Origin: Moringa oleifera
Taxonomy: Eukaryota; Streptophyta; Magnoliopsida; Brassicales; Moringaceae
Assembly (NCBI GenBank): GCA_021397835.1
Contig: JAJFZO010000878.1
Location: forward strand, 17,814 to 81,813
DNA length: 64,000 nucleotides
Reading direction: 5' to 3'
A program made the position numbers and the translations under genes. Numbering within the stretch: position 1 is the stretch's first letter; every line of letters begins with the position of its first letter. The notes under the pieces are model-generated. The model made no database searches and was not told where the DNA came from. It saw only the letters and a list, made by a program, of their open reading frames with translations. Positions 51,005-63,289 of this stretch are shown here, piece after piece.

Positions 51005-54000
51005 AATCAATCACCATCAACAATGTCAATCACAGAAGTTTCGTCTTCACTATCAGACTCCTCACTGTTAAATGATACTTCTTCTTCATCTACCAATTAA
51101 ACTGGATCTTCCTCAACTTGAATCTCTTGATCTTGATAATTGATATCTCTCGACCTTGATAATTGATATCTCTCAAATTATTTATGATCTGATCGTCGAA
51201 AGAGATAAGATGTAATTATTGCATCATATCATCTTGGAATGGATCATTCAGAGATTCAATTCGATTTCTTGCTTTAGTTTTGATGACCACACTCTAGTCT
51301 TTATTTTATGGAGTGGTATTAGAATACAGTGTAAAATATATTCTGCTTGATATGTAAAAATAAATGTATCTTTTCCTTTATATCTCTTATTGGTTTTAAT
51401 ATCAATGGTCCCATACTTGGGGCGGATCCTTATACCCATATTAGAAGGCTCAAACCATCTATAATTGAATAATGTTAGTTGTTTCACAAGCATACCAGGA
51501 TACTCGATCTCTATAATTTCTTCAATGATTCCATGGTACATAAAGTCTATACTTGTCAAAGCTACTCCAGAGTTGTTTGAACTTTAATTATTAGTCCAAG
51601 TGGAAGTATGAAAACAGTAACCATTGACAGAGTGAATTGGATAAGTGTTGACCTTATTTATAGGTCCCCATGCTAAATCATGCAAAAATGTATCATTCAT
51701 CCCATTGATAGGATTGTGCACCTAATAACATATCGATAGAAACAAAACTTTGTCAACATAAATGCTATTGAAAGTTACATTATTTCATAATTGCAATGAG
51801 AATTACCATGAAATTACTTACGTATTCCTTGAACCAATCAACAAAGTCTGATTGTATACGTTTTGTTATATCGACTTCGCGTAGATTCGGTAAGGATGTG
51901 GTTAATGTCTGAATGAATATTCTGCAAGGATAAATAGCATACGTGTCAAATTATATCTAATACAATTGATGTAAAATGTTACCAATATACACAACAGAGC
52001 TTACTTCACAAAGAGTTTAACTTTAGGACAATTCATAAGCACGTATTTGCTTATCTCAAATGTTTCCTCTTGTGTAAAATAATGAGCCTTACACAACCCC
52101 TCAATTCGGCCAACATAATTGAAGATAGATAGTTGAGGATGCCACCATTATCATTTCATGGCACTCTTTGATTTCTAGCTTGGACATATGCCTCAAAGTA
52201 GTGAGAACAAAAAGATGATGTCTTCTTTAATATGTAAGCTTCACAGATGGAACCTTCCACATGAGCTTTATTCTTAACCTTCTTTTTCAGATTGTGTAAA
52301 AATCTACAAAATAACATTTTCACATGCATTGGGACAATCACATAAGCTCAATCCATTTAAATGTAAATAAAATTTCAACAAAATAATTCATATCTCTCAA
52401 ATGGATACATCCATCTGTATTGTACTGGTCTTTCAACTCGCGCTTAATACACTAAGTGCACAGGCAAGTGTTCCATGACAACAAAAAATGCAGGAGGAAA
52501 TATATTTTTCAACTTACATAAAATTACGACAATATTATTGTCCATCACATCTAAGTTATTCTCCTCCAATTTTGGACAACATAAATCTCAAAAGAATAGA
52601 CTTAATTCAATGATAGCTTCCCAAATAGGCGTAGGTAGGCAACTAAATGCAATTGGCAATAATCTCTTCATCACCACATGACAATCATGGCTTTTCATAT
52701 GTTGTAATGTACATGTTCGAATGTTAACACATCTGCCCAAGTTTGATGCATATCCATCAGGAAGTTTCAACTCTTTTATCCACTCACATATAGCCCTCTT
52801 CTGGTCCATATCTAGTGTATACTGAGCTTTTGGTTTTATGAAGCTTCCATTACCTCTATCTTTAAGATGCAAGTCATTTCGATGACAATATAAAGGTAGA
52901 TCTAACCTTGCCTTGACATTGTCCTTAGTTTTTCCATTAATGTCCATCACAGTATGAAAAACATTCTTGAAAACATTGGCTTTGGTATGCATGACATCTA
53001 TATTATAAGGCTTTAATAAATCATGCCAATATAGTAAATCCCAAAAGATGCTGCATTTAGTGAAATTGTGCAACTCTCTATAGCCATGTGTTCAGTGCTG
53101 GCCTCCCGTGTCAATTATTTTAGGAAACTGCATAGCTACATGATATAGTTTTGCATTAGAGAGTCTCATTGGTGGTTCACCCTGTTCAGTTCGACTCTTG
53201 ATAAAATTCTTTTTGTTTCATCTAAATGGGTGGGCCATTGGGAGGAATTGTCGATGACAATCAAAATAACATATCTTTCGACCATGTTTCAAGTAAAAAG
53301 CTTTTGATCATACAAACTAGACAACCTAATCGACTTGCTCTTTGCCAGCCCGATAACATATCTTATGCAGGGAAGTCATTTATAGTCCATAATAGTGCAG
53401 CTTTCATACAAAAGTTTTGCTTTAGTGAGATATGATAAGTTTCCACACCATAATCCCATGATAGTTTCAAATCTTCAATTAAGGGCTGTAAAAACACATC
53501 TATTAGGGCCTTCGAATTGTTTGGATTAGGAATGATTGCTGTTAAAAACATATATTCTCTGTTCATGCACATCCTTGGTAGAAGATTATATAGGGTTAGA
53601 ATGACAGACCAACATGAATATATGTTGAAGGTCATATTAAAAGGACTGAAGCCATCAGAACATAATCCTAATCGTACATTCCTTGGTTCTGATGCAAACT
53701 CCAGATGAGTAAAATCAAAATACTTCCAAGCTTTCCCATTTGAGGGGTGTGCAAATATTTCGTCTTCGCGTTTATTCTCATGATACCATCTTATATACTC
53801 TGCAGTAGCATTTGAAGTAAATAATCTTTGCAACCGTGGAACTATCGGTAAATAGTACCACATTTGTTTCTTTGCTACATTCTTACTTCGATTCTTTACT
53901 CTTCGTCGATTTCGAAAATGACCTTGACCACAAAATCTACATTCTTATTTTACAGCACTGTCACCATAATATGACATGCAACTAGCAGGACAACAATCAA

Positions 54001-54633
54001 TTTTCTTGTAACCACATCCAAGCTAAGAGATCAATTTTTTAGTCTGATAGAAATAATCTGGCATCTTATTACTTGTTGGTAGTACTTCTTTAAATAGGGT
54101 GATTATTCATTGATGCATGCCATAGTTACATTATAATCAAATTGGATACTCATCAATCTCACAAAAACTGATAAGACTGAGTGGCTCTGACATCGGGCGA
54201 CTTGGCAGCATTTAACATATCGTAAAATTTTGATGACTCCGAATTCAGTAATTCTAGCTCGACATTCAGAACAAAGGATGGCCCCGCAGCATGCATGACC
54301 ATTTTTTCATAACTGTTGATTTCCTCATGGACTGAAGTAGGTTCATAATGACTTGGAACGAATGGAGTAGGAGCCTTACCGTGGTTATGCCAACGGTAAT
54401 AGTCAGGTTGAAAACCTTTTCTATACATATGTAGTCTTACTATATTTGGCTCGTAAAAGCGTAGATACTTACATTTCGCACAAGGACACCTGATTAATCG
54501 ATTTGCTTGGTACACAAGCAGCTTGACATGCAACTAATATAAATTCTTTAACCCCCAACATAAATTCCTGGGACAAATCATTCGTCAAAGTTCTCCTATT
54601 ATACATCTAGTGACGATGCTCAGGAATTTTCAT
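51005..54633 (-). pseudogene. CACTA Tnp2-type transposase (Transposase_21), decayed
   Basis: Catalytic transposase of an En/Spm-type element. On the minus strand, in order: the start at 54633 with a transposase-associated domain (C-P-C-A-K-C, H-M-Y-R-K-G-F), cysteine motifs C-C-P-x-x-C-M and C-R-F-C-G near 54000-53930, the Transposase_21 core (L-P-I-V-P-R-L-Q-R-L-F, then E-P-R-N-V-R-L-G-L-C-S-D-G-F, Y-N-L-L-P-x-M-C-M, D-V-F-L-Q-P-L-I-E-D-L-K, W-T-I-N-D-F-P-A) in 53863-53363, D-V-M-H and K-S-H-D-C-H-V in 53073-52588, a DUF4218 stretch (L-P-V-H-L-V-Y, Q-Y-R-W-M-Y-P-F) near 52560-52150, a DUF4216 stretch (K-x-L-T-L-F-N-Y-R-W-F) in 51559-51248, and an acidic tail. Several stops and frame breaks interrupt it. 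No convincing CACTA terminal repeats were found on either side. Confidence 0.85.
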
Positions 54634-56130
54634 CTAAAAAAAGTCAGATCAAAAAACCAATCATCCCATTCTTAATAAACTATTGATATAAGTAAAACAT
54701 TAGTTTTTTTTTTTAAAGAAAAACTGATGATATTAATAAGATGAACATGTATTGCTTCTATCTCATTATCAAATTGGCTTTTCACCATAACAAGTTCAAA
54801 CGAGCAACTAGTTCATAAATATTTCAACAGCACTTGAAATAGACTCCTTTTCATGAACAATCTGAATTAAGGACTATTGAAAAGGTAATTAGATAAAGTT
54901 AACCCTTGCATGAGTTCTAAAGAGACACTTAAAGTGGATTATGAAAGGCAATGCAAGAAAAACTTGCATGCATAATTGAAATAACCATTTTCTGAATAAC
55001 TATATCAATTTTGATAAAATTAACCAGTAAAAAGTTAACTTTTTTAAAGTAATTATTTTATCCTATATTAGAGATATATAAACTGCACAAATATTATATT
55101 ATCTAAATAAATAAATATTTATGTTAATTAACTACATCATGAAAATCAAGTGACATTAAATACATGTGAAAATATAAATTAAAAGTCAAACATTATTCAT
55201 TTCAATTTAGTTAATACACTTGAAAGTTGTAACTGATACAATAAACTTTAGCTACTGACTATAGGTTCATCAATTGATATCCCATTCTTATATAAATAAT
55301 GTTATTTGTTGTAATTAAAAAGTAAAATTATTTATAAATTATTTGTAATTAATAAAATAATATTAACATACTTTAATAAATGAATAAAAAAGTTAGTAAC
55401 ATCTTACTATCAGTTACGCGAGCAATCAAGTGATATTTTAAGACAGATTGCTCTTGTTTTATGATGCAATGAAGAGTTTTGTCACGTGGCCCAAGCTGAA
55501 AAAGAGAAACCAATTAAGATACAAGTGATGAAATCCTTATATTTTTTATCACATACAAATTTTATAGAATAAAATATATTTAATTTTATAAATACATATT
55601 TACTTAATAAAATAATAGTAAAATTAGTAACTATTTATAATAAATAACAATGACTAGTTTTTATAATTTAAACACTTTGTTTTCATTTTATTAACCATTA
55701 AAAAATGATTAAAAATTATATAATATGATTTATATTATATTGCCAAATAAATATATTTGTAATAAAATATTTTAAAATTAATTAATTAAATGAACTTATT
55801 TTATATTATTAAATATTTTATTTTAATTAAATTTGAAATAAAAAATATGTTGGCAATAAAATTCTGAAAATATATATGTTGAACGAATTTTGCTGAATAA
55901 CGTATCTTTATTTTTGAATATTTTCAATTAATTAATAGATTAATAGCAAAACTAATCAATGTTTTTAACAAATAATTGTGATTTCATTTTTATTTTCAAC
56001 CATGTTTTTCTCTATTTAATTAACTGAAAAAAAAAGTGCTTTTTTTTTCATAGGATTGAGATTTTTTGAAAATTTTAATTAAATATTTGAAAAAATAATT
56101 TTTAATTAAATAATTTTATTTAAATTTATT
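54634..56130. other. AT-rich region upstream of the CACTA transposase
   Basis: About 1.5 kb, strongly AT-rich, probably the 5' non-coding part of the CACTA element plus flank. No gene, no clear repeat, and no TTGTAGTG terminus seen. Confidence 0.4.
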
Positions 56131-56800
56131 TCTTCTTTAACTAGATTGCATTCACTTAGAATCATACTGGCATCAAGAGTCCGAGGGGACTTTGGCAGGT
56201 TGACCCACTTTCCTCTTTGCCTTATGTTTTGGTATGGATGTATGGCCCTTTTCTTCTATCTTTTGTTTGTGTCCGGTCCATTGTGTGTGTTTTTTCTTAA
56301 GCAACTGGTCATTAGTAGAAGAGGATAAAGATGCAGGCTGCTCTTTATTATTAGAAAAGCAAGGCTAATGTAGCTACTAAGCTATTTCTTTGAAAAGCTC
56401 TTACTGAGATGGGAAATTGCCCGATAAAGCTGCTAGTACAAGGTGAACTCATATTGGCTAAAGTAAAAGAAAAGGAAATGGAAGAGAGATTCAGCATGTT
56501 GCTCACTAAACCTCCATAATTAATATCTAACAAGTGGAATCTTATGTCAGTTATATAAAACACTAACACATACAAAAAAGGATGAAACAGCCACTCCATG
56601 GCTTAACATCGATGGAATGTTACCTTTAATTCCTTTTATGTTCGATAGAAAGGAGGAATCCTGTTTAGTTTATGGATAGCTATGTCGAAATGAGGCATGA
56701 AGAAAGACTACATGAGGAACTTTGTTAATTTTCTAATTGGTGCACCAAGGAGTAGAGAAAGATCTAAGATACATGAAAAATGGACAATACCTAGTACTGG
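56131..56800. other. Unassigned stretch of moderate GC
   Basis: Less AT-rich than its surroundings. Open frames of 60 (56146-56328, plus) and 82 codons (56351-56599, minus) have no recognisable motif. It could be part of the non-LTR element that follows, but I see no protein evidence for that. Confidence 0.3.
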
Positions 56801-57530
56801 ATAGTTGAAAGAGAGTGTGGATGCTACAACGTTTGCCAACTTTGATAGGTATAGCATTGCGAGCAAATAAAGCAGAAAAGAGCTTACCGTTTCTTGCTAT
56901 TACAGTGGCGAACTTGTTGTAGTCAGTCTTAAAGGGAGAACCTTATTTTTTCACGATTTAAATATGGTAGGCATGGCACTGGTAATCAAAGATGAGCAGG
57001 GTGCTTTTGTCAAAAGTATAGGTGAAGACCACGAAAAGGAATATGAAGGTAAAGGAAGCATAGAGCTTATCGTCTCTTTCTGTTATAGTGACGAGCTTGC
57101 TGTAATCAATTCTTACAGAAAGCCACATGTTTCACGACTTAAATCTGGTAAGCATGGCACTAGTAATTAGAGATGAGCAGGGTTCTTTTGTCAAAAGTGT
57201 AGTTTAAGTCCATGGAAGGGAATGTGAAGCCAAAGGAAGCAGAGAGCTCACTATTTCTTTCTATTACTGTGGAGAGCTTGTTATAGTCGCTCCTAAAGGG
57301 AGAGCCTTGCTTTTTGATGACTTAAATCTAGTAAGCATGGCACTGGTAATCAAAGATGACCACGGTGCTTTTGTCAAAAGTTTCGTGGTAATATATAAGT
57401 CCATAGAAGGGAATATGAAGCCAAAGAAGCAGAGGCCTAGGTAGTTAGAGAAGCTTTAAAATTTTCACTGCAAAGTCAATTTAGAGAAATAAATTTTCAG
57501 TCAGGTTCGAGGTGGTGCTTATCTACTTAA
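56801..57530 (+). pseudogene. Non-LTR-type RNase H (RVT_3) fragment with internal tandem duplication
   Basis: The left end encodes L-K-E-S-V-D-A-T-T-F, like the start of the RNase H-like domain found at the C terminus of plant LINE polyproteins. The next conserved block (A-L-V-I-K-D-E-x-G-A-F-V-K-S) occurs three times, with its start GCATGGCACT at 56971, 57152 and 57335, a period of 181-183 bp. The last copy continues into Y-E-A-K-E-A-E-A and V-R-E-A-L-K-F-S (in shifting frames). The repeats have diverged and carry stops. It is a dead fragment. Confidence 0.6.
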
Positions 57531-57764
57531 CTTTAAGCATATCGGGTGGGCAAAATCCAAGTTTATCTTCTCAAAATCTAGTGATAATTCACCAAATGCT
57601 TAGATTTGATCTTCCCGTAAAGACTAAGTAGCAAGAAAAGTGGAGAAATTGCAGAGAAATAGAAATAACAGAGAGCAGAAAGATTGCAGACATTGAAGGA
57701 AGAAAAGGGTATACGACGATAAAAAGGATAACTAGGTTAGCGTTAGGTTTTTAAGTAAGTATTT

Positions 57765-57800
57765 ATACTACATCAAAACGACGTCGTTTTGATGTAGTAT
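57765..57800. repeat. Perfect 36-nt palindrome with GACGTC centre
   Basis: Left arm 57765-57782 is the exact reverse complement of right arm 57783-57800. The centre is AAAACGACGTCGTTTT. It stands alone beside an AT-rich stretch. An ACGT core of this kind can bind plant bZIP factors; it could also be a tiny fold-back remnant. Confidence 0.9.
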
Positions 57801-58265
57801 TTTGTTTTTTAATTTATTCATTTTAATTAAATCATTAAATCATTATATGTATTAATTGAAATTTAAATTAATCAATATTAATTAGATTAATAATTATAAT
57901 TTATATTAACAAGCAATTATTTATCAATTGTTGCCTAATCATACATATTTTTCACTAAACAATGCAATTAGAAACAAGTATTTATTTCAAAATTGATAGC
58001 TAATCATAGTTATATGTACCAATGTTTCAATCCTAAATTATTTATAACTTTCAAGTTGTTTAATTACAACTCATGGCTCATCATTATAATTGGTACTTAT
58101 ATTTATTAAACAAATTAATATATTATATATTTTACAATTTATTATAATTAATATAATATAATTCACTATATGATATCTAATATATTATGAAAATACAAGA
58201 TAATTAAATTCATGATTTTAAATTGGGTTATATATACCAATCATGATGTATATATATATATAGAG
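57801..58265. other. AT-rich spacer before MULE E2
   Basis: AT-rich, ending in a short TA microsatellite at about 58246-58262 that abuts the E2 start. No gene. Confidence 0.5.
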
Positions 58266-58969
58266 GAAAATTCTTTTTTAATCACCCGTATAAGGATATT
58301 TACGTAAATAACTAACATTAATAATGTATTTGTTTTTAACACTTTTTAGACACTTTGAGACAAAATTATCCTTCACAGTAGATGTACAACTACTTACTTG
58401 TCCAACTACAGAATATGAAAAGTCAAACATCTCAAACGTCTCTATTTCCCTCTCTCCTAATTCTGGCGCTAAGCTTTACCACTTAGCTCATTCAGTTTCA
58501 GCTCTCTTCATTCGGTGTCTGTTGATTTCTTTGCTTTCGTTGTAAACCAACCTTTCCTCAATAATATCCGCAAGCTACTGAATCACTAAAAAATCAATAG
58601 AGGTATGATTTCAAGCATCTATTCTACTCAAATTTCTGTGGGTTTTTTGCTTATTGAATACCCACGGATGAAATCCTTCCCTCATATTTGATTCAACGAT
58701 TTTTTAATTTTTTTGAGTTTACTCTATGGGTTTGAAAGCTTCTCCAATAGTTTTTGAATCATTTTCTTTTGATTTTGTATTGGTTTTGGAATCTACTATG
58801 TTTGGGTATATCGCGGTGTATTATTTTTCATTTTTCTTTTGATACATTGAAACCCAAAAATTTCTCTGGGTATATGTATATAGGTATCGCATGCTTAGGT
58901 CTTCATTTTCTGGTTTGTTGGCTCCAATATTTCTTGGCTTAGGTGCATCTATATGTAACGGTTCATCGC

Positions 58970-59275
58970 ATTCATGACCTCATAATAATGATCGTATCTA
59001 TTTAATGAAATTGTAACCTATTTTGGTAATGGAACTATTTTTTTATGCAATGGTACTGTGATTGCATAACTCGTACCTTGCTTGCTGAAATCGTATCGTA
59101 TTTGTTTTCAATCGTAACTTGTTTGCTTCAATCGTACCTTTTTTGTTTTCAATCGTACCTTTTTTGTTTTCAATCGTTACTTGTTTGCTTAAATCGTACC
59201 TTATATGTTTGAAATCGTAACTTATTTGCTTAAATCATACCTTGTTTAAAACAATCATACCATAATTAGTGAATG
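58970..59275 (+). repeat. ~21-bp AATCGTACC/AATCGTAAC repeats upstream of E2 Ulp1
   Basis: About ten degenerate units like CAATCGTACCTTTTTTGTTTT and AAATCGTAACTTGTTTGCTT. The same words, with CG lost, are upstream of the E1 gene. Confidence 0.65.
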
Positions 59276-60263
59276 AAAAATCGATTTTTTGACCCTTTTT
59301 TTTGGATCAAATGCAGATGGCAAGTAGCCCTGTTTCTCAGAAGCCATATGTGACCCCCAAAGAGTCATGGAAGACTGGAAAGATACTGAAGCACTGTGAC
59401 AATGATGTCATCCCCACTCTAAGGACAATTTTGGATGACTCTGAGAAGGAGAAATTCAGAGGGACCTGCTTAGGGCATTTCCTACATTTGCACGCTGATT
59501 TTAACTTCTCAGGGATTATTGTCCATAATCTGCTACTTCGGGAGATTCAGCAGAACCGCGAGGACGAAATGTGGTTAAGACTTGGGCAGAATGAAGTTTG
59601 TTTCAGCAAAGTGGAATTCTGCCTAATCACTGGATTGAAGTTTGGTGAGCTACCGGATACAGAGAATATTGAAGCTACTCCATCTGGTATCCTAGCCAAA
59701 ATACTTCGGGGGGAGGGATAAGGTTAGTGGTAGTAGCATCAAGACGAGGTTACTACAAGGAGAGTTTGAGGACGAAGATGATAAACTAAAGCTGGAGTTA
59801 TTGTATTTGCTGAACGGGTTCATCAAAGGCCACGACGAGCGGCAGCAGGTCCCTACATGGCAGTTTCATTTAGTAAACAATTTAGAGGCTTTCAATGGCT
59901 TTCCATGGGGCACCTGGGTCTACTGCAACTCCATATTGCATTTCAAAAAGGCAGTTGCAAATCGAATCAGGGATGCTGATGGGGTGAGCTATAATGCTTA
60001 CGGCTTCGTATGGGCATTACATATAAGGATTTTGTTTGAAATTTTTTATTTTATTTTTTTAAAGTTTCATTAAATTTTATATTAATCAATTATAACTTCA
60101 TTTTAATTTTTTTTCACAGGTTTTTGCCTTTGAAGTGATTCTTGCCACCAACATGCATGGCATGAGGTTGTCAGGATCCGACTTGCCATTGCCAAAAATT
60201 TGTCGATGGAGGTTCCATCGCAGGCCCCATAATGGAGATTGCAAGAAAATCTTCACAAACAGT

Positions 60264-60598
60264 GTAAGTAATTTCGTGTCATCTTCTCCATTTCGTACCT
60301 TCTATTTCGTGCCTTCTTTCTCTATCTCGTACATTCTTTCTAAATTTCGTGCCTTCTTTCTCTACTTCGTGCATTCTTTCTAAATTTTGTACCTTATTTC
60401 TCTACTTCGTGCCTTCCATCTAAATTTTGTATCTTATTTCTCTACTTCGTGCCTTCATTCAGCCATTTCGTGCCTTACTTTTTCAATTTCGTGCCCTCTT
60501 TCTCTAATTTCTTATCTTCAAAAATTTTTTATGTTATGCCTTAATGTTTCATTTTCGTATATTCATTCTTAATTTCGTAACTTTATTTGTATTTTCAG
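60264..60598 (+). repeat. TTTCGTGCCTTCTTTCTCTA-type repeats in E2 intron 2
   Basis: About ten to twelve pyrimidine-rich units of 20-24 bp such as TTTCGTGCCTTCTTTCTCTA fill this intron. The E1 intron (42475-42770) has the same with CATGCC or TGTGCC. The 60387-60572 open frame is a by-product. Confidence 0.65.
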
Positions 60599-61845
60599 AT
60601 GGGGGCAAAGCTAAATTTGAAGTCAACTACTGCCAAGCGTCAAGCCCCATACTATGTTGGGGTTGAAGACAGTGTTGTGCCTGCCCAACGATCGATTCGG
60701 GATGACGAAATCGTAGAGTCTCCCAATCGAAACAGGGCTACAAATTCGTCTTCTTCTTTGCGTAAAACTTTCAAGGTAAGGGAGAGGATCCCTACTCAAG
60801 AAGAACGAATAGTCGACGAGTCAGAGCCGGACCTGAGGGAAAGCGATGTTGAGCGGGAGGCACCTGGTGCTGAAAGGGTTGAACGGGATCCAGATGTTTA
60901 CCATCATCTTGTTGCTATGGAGTCGAAATTGGAACTTCTCGAGGCGAGGGTAAATCGTATGGACTCAAACAACGAAAGACGCCATTAGGAGCAAATGGCG
61001 ATCCTGAAATCCATCCAAATATCTCTACAAGGATATGGATTTGGTGACCGAGACCTGTCTCCACCTATGTCAAATCCAATTCCCAATGAGGTAGTTCTCT
61101 AATCTATTTCAACTGTATTTTTTGTTTCGTGTATTACTAATGATATTTTTCTTTCTTTAGAACATTATTAAATGTATGTATTAAATATGACTTTCTAATT
61201 CAGTACATTGCTTGTTTTTTTTAGGGTGTTATGGCAGACTCAGCCCAAGAGGGTTTGGCTCCTGCAGGGCAATGCCACGAAACAGAAGCCACTGCAGGGC
61301 CAATGGAAGAAGTTGTCACTGCATTCCTATGCAGTGACAACTTCGGGACTCCTGCTGTGGTAGATAAAGAATTGCCATCTACAGAGTCACCCAAGAGGAC
61401 GGCAGCGAGGGACTTGGCTCTTGTCCCAGTTGAGGCCACCGCCAATGTGATGCCGGTTGTTAGGACTCGTAAACGGTCAAGACAACTGTGCAATCCATAT
61501 GTTGAGCTTAATACTAGGCATAAGAAAGCCAAGTCCACTCACATGGTCAGTGCGAAGTTGAAAATATCAGATAAGATCATCGCTGCATTCAACGACTTCA
61601 TGAAGGGCCAGTCATAGTAAGTATTGCATAACATATGTGTTGCATACTAATTTTTTGAATTTAATTTTTTTGAATTTTTTTCTCACAGTTTCTTTTTATT
61701 TCCTTCAGCCGTAACGTAGGCATTGGCCATTCAGTCAGCATGGACTGGTTCAAAGTCCTAATTGACAATGATGAGTGGATCGATGACTCTATAAGTTTTC
61801 AATTTTTTACATTACATTATTGCTTGCTTAAATGTCATGCTTTTG

Positions 61846-62110
61846 TTTCGTAACATGATTCATAGTATCATAACCAAATTTAGAATTCGTACCCTTATTT
61901 CATAACATGATTCATATTATTGTAACCAAAATTTAGAATTCGTACCCTTATTTCGTAACACGATTCATAGTATCGTAACCAAATTTAAAATTCGTACCTT
62001 GATTTCGTAACATGATTCATAGTGTCGTAACCAAATTTAGAATTCGTACCTTGATTTCGTAACATGATTCATATTATCGTAACTAAATTTAGAATTCGTA
62101 CCTTGATTTC
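61846..62110 (+). repeat. 52-bp intron minisatellite in E2
   Basis: Five copies of a 52-bp unit beginning CGTAACATGATTCATAGT and containing CGTAACCAAATTTAGAATTC and CGTACCTTGATTT. Confidence 0.8.
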
Positions 62111-63289
62111 GTATATTCATAGTACTGATAATATCACTTTTCTGATGTCTCCACCAGCATATTGATGCATATTTACACATACTGCGGAGAAGGCAGAAGG
62201 AGCTACCTGAGCAATATGCACAAGATATCTGCATCTATGATCCTTGGCTATATGTAAGTTCATTGATCATTAAGACTATTTATCTGATTTTCTATTCAAT
62301 TTATTTGTTGACTTTGTTTTATTGTTCAAATTTACAAACAACATTTTATTACATTTACAACGAATATCAAAAGGATCCAGACGCTGATTGTCCTCCGGCA
62401 CACTCGAACTTCGAAGCGCATAAATGGGAAGAAGATTTCCTAGACCGTGTGCGAGGCAAATTTTCAAGGGATTGTCCTGCTTGGGACACTGTAAATAAGG
62501 TTAGTTATCTTCATTAGTAATGCTTTATATACTTTTTTTTTTCCATATTATGAGTACTCAATGATATTTAAACATTATTTAATGTAGCTGATGGTTCCTT
62601 GCCACGTTGGGGGATCTCACTGGCTCCTAGTCGTCATTGATCTGAGAAAATTCTCGTTGCGTGTCTATGACTCATTCCGTCAAGAAATACCAACTGAAGT
62701 GAGGATTCGGCAGCAAAATCCATTCAGATTTATGCTAACTAGCTATATGGCGAGTGGCGGATATTTCATTCGAAAATCAGATGCCAAAATGCCGGATCTT
62801 CCACTTTCATGCACTTTAGAGCCAAAGAACAAGGTCCCCCAGCAACGAAGAAGGTAAGTTTTTTTTCTAGTATGTGTTATTATAAAAAAATTTCCTGGTG
62901 AATGTCTTTCCTTATTCTTAATTATTTATTTATTTTTTTTTGCAGTGGTAATTGTGGTCCTCACATGCTGTATATTATAGAACATTTACTACTTAGAAAA
63001 CATTTAAAATACACTGACAAGGATATGTCAGTCATTAGAAATCACATGGCAATATATATATTTGCCAACTCTACTGTAGATGATAGTCATTGATTCAATT
63101 TTTTTATTCTTATTCAATGTATTTATTTTGTATATACATTTGAGAATTGTATATAACATTTTTACAATTGTATATGACATTATTTTGTATATATAATCCA
63201 AAATTTTTTGAAACAGTTTTTTTTTTTGTCAATAGATGTATGATGTACTAATAATGTTATGAATTTTGGTAACGTTTCCATATGATTCT

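Larger units (their letters stand above)
59317..63093 (+). pseudogene. Ulp1-like protease gene of MULE E2, nearly intact
   Basis: Transposon-borne relative of Ulp1/SENP SUMO proteases; its role in MULE biology is unknown. Exons read: 59317-60022 (DUF1985: G-H-F-L-H-L, L-L-L-R-E-I, E-F-C-L-I-T-G-L-K-F-G-E-L-P), 60120-60263, 60599-61090 (charged, coiled-coil-like end), 61225-61616, 61709-61790, 62158-62253, 62374-62499, 62588-62853 and 62946-63093. The C48 domain keeps H (62618-62620, G-S-H-W-L-L), D (62669-62671, Y-D-S) and C (62953-62955, G-N-C-G-P-H). Damage: one extra A in an A-run at 59698-59701 shifts the frame (E1 has three A), a TAG at 60986-60988 that E1 shares, and two donors reading AT in place of GT (60023 and 61791). 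The exon 4 end only looks like a stop: TA joins to C across the intron to give tyrosine. Confidence 0.85.

Noticed and set aside
61611..61620. Stop codon at the end of the fourth Ulp1 exon in E2
   Set aside because: The TAG spans a GTAAGT donor; splicing to the next exon gives a tyrosine codon, and the same holds in E1.
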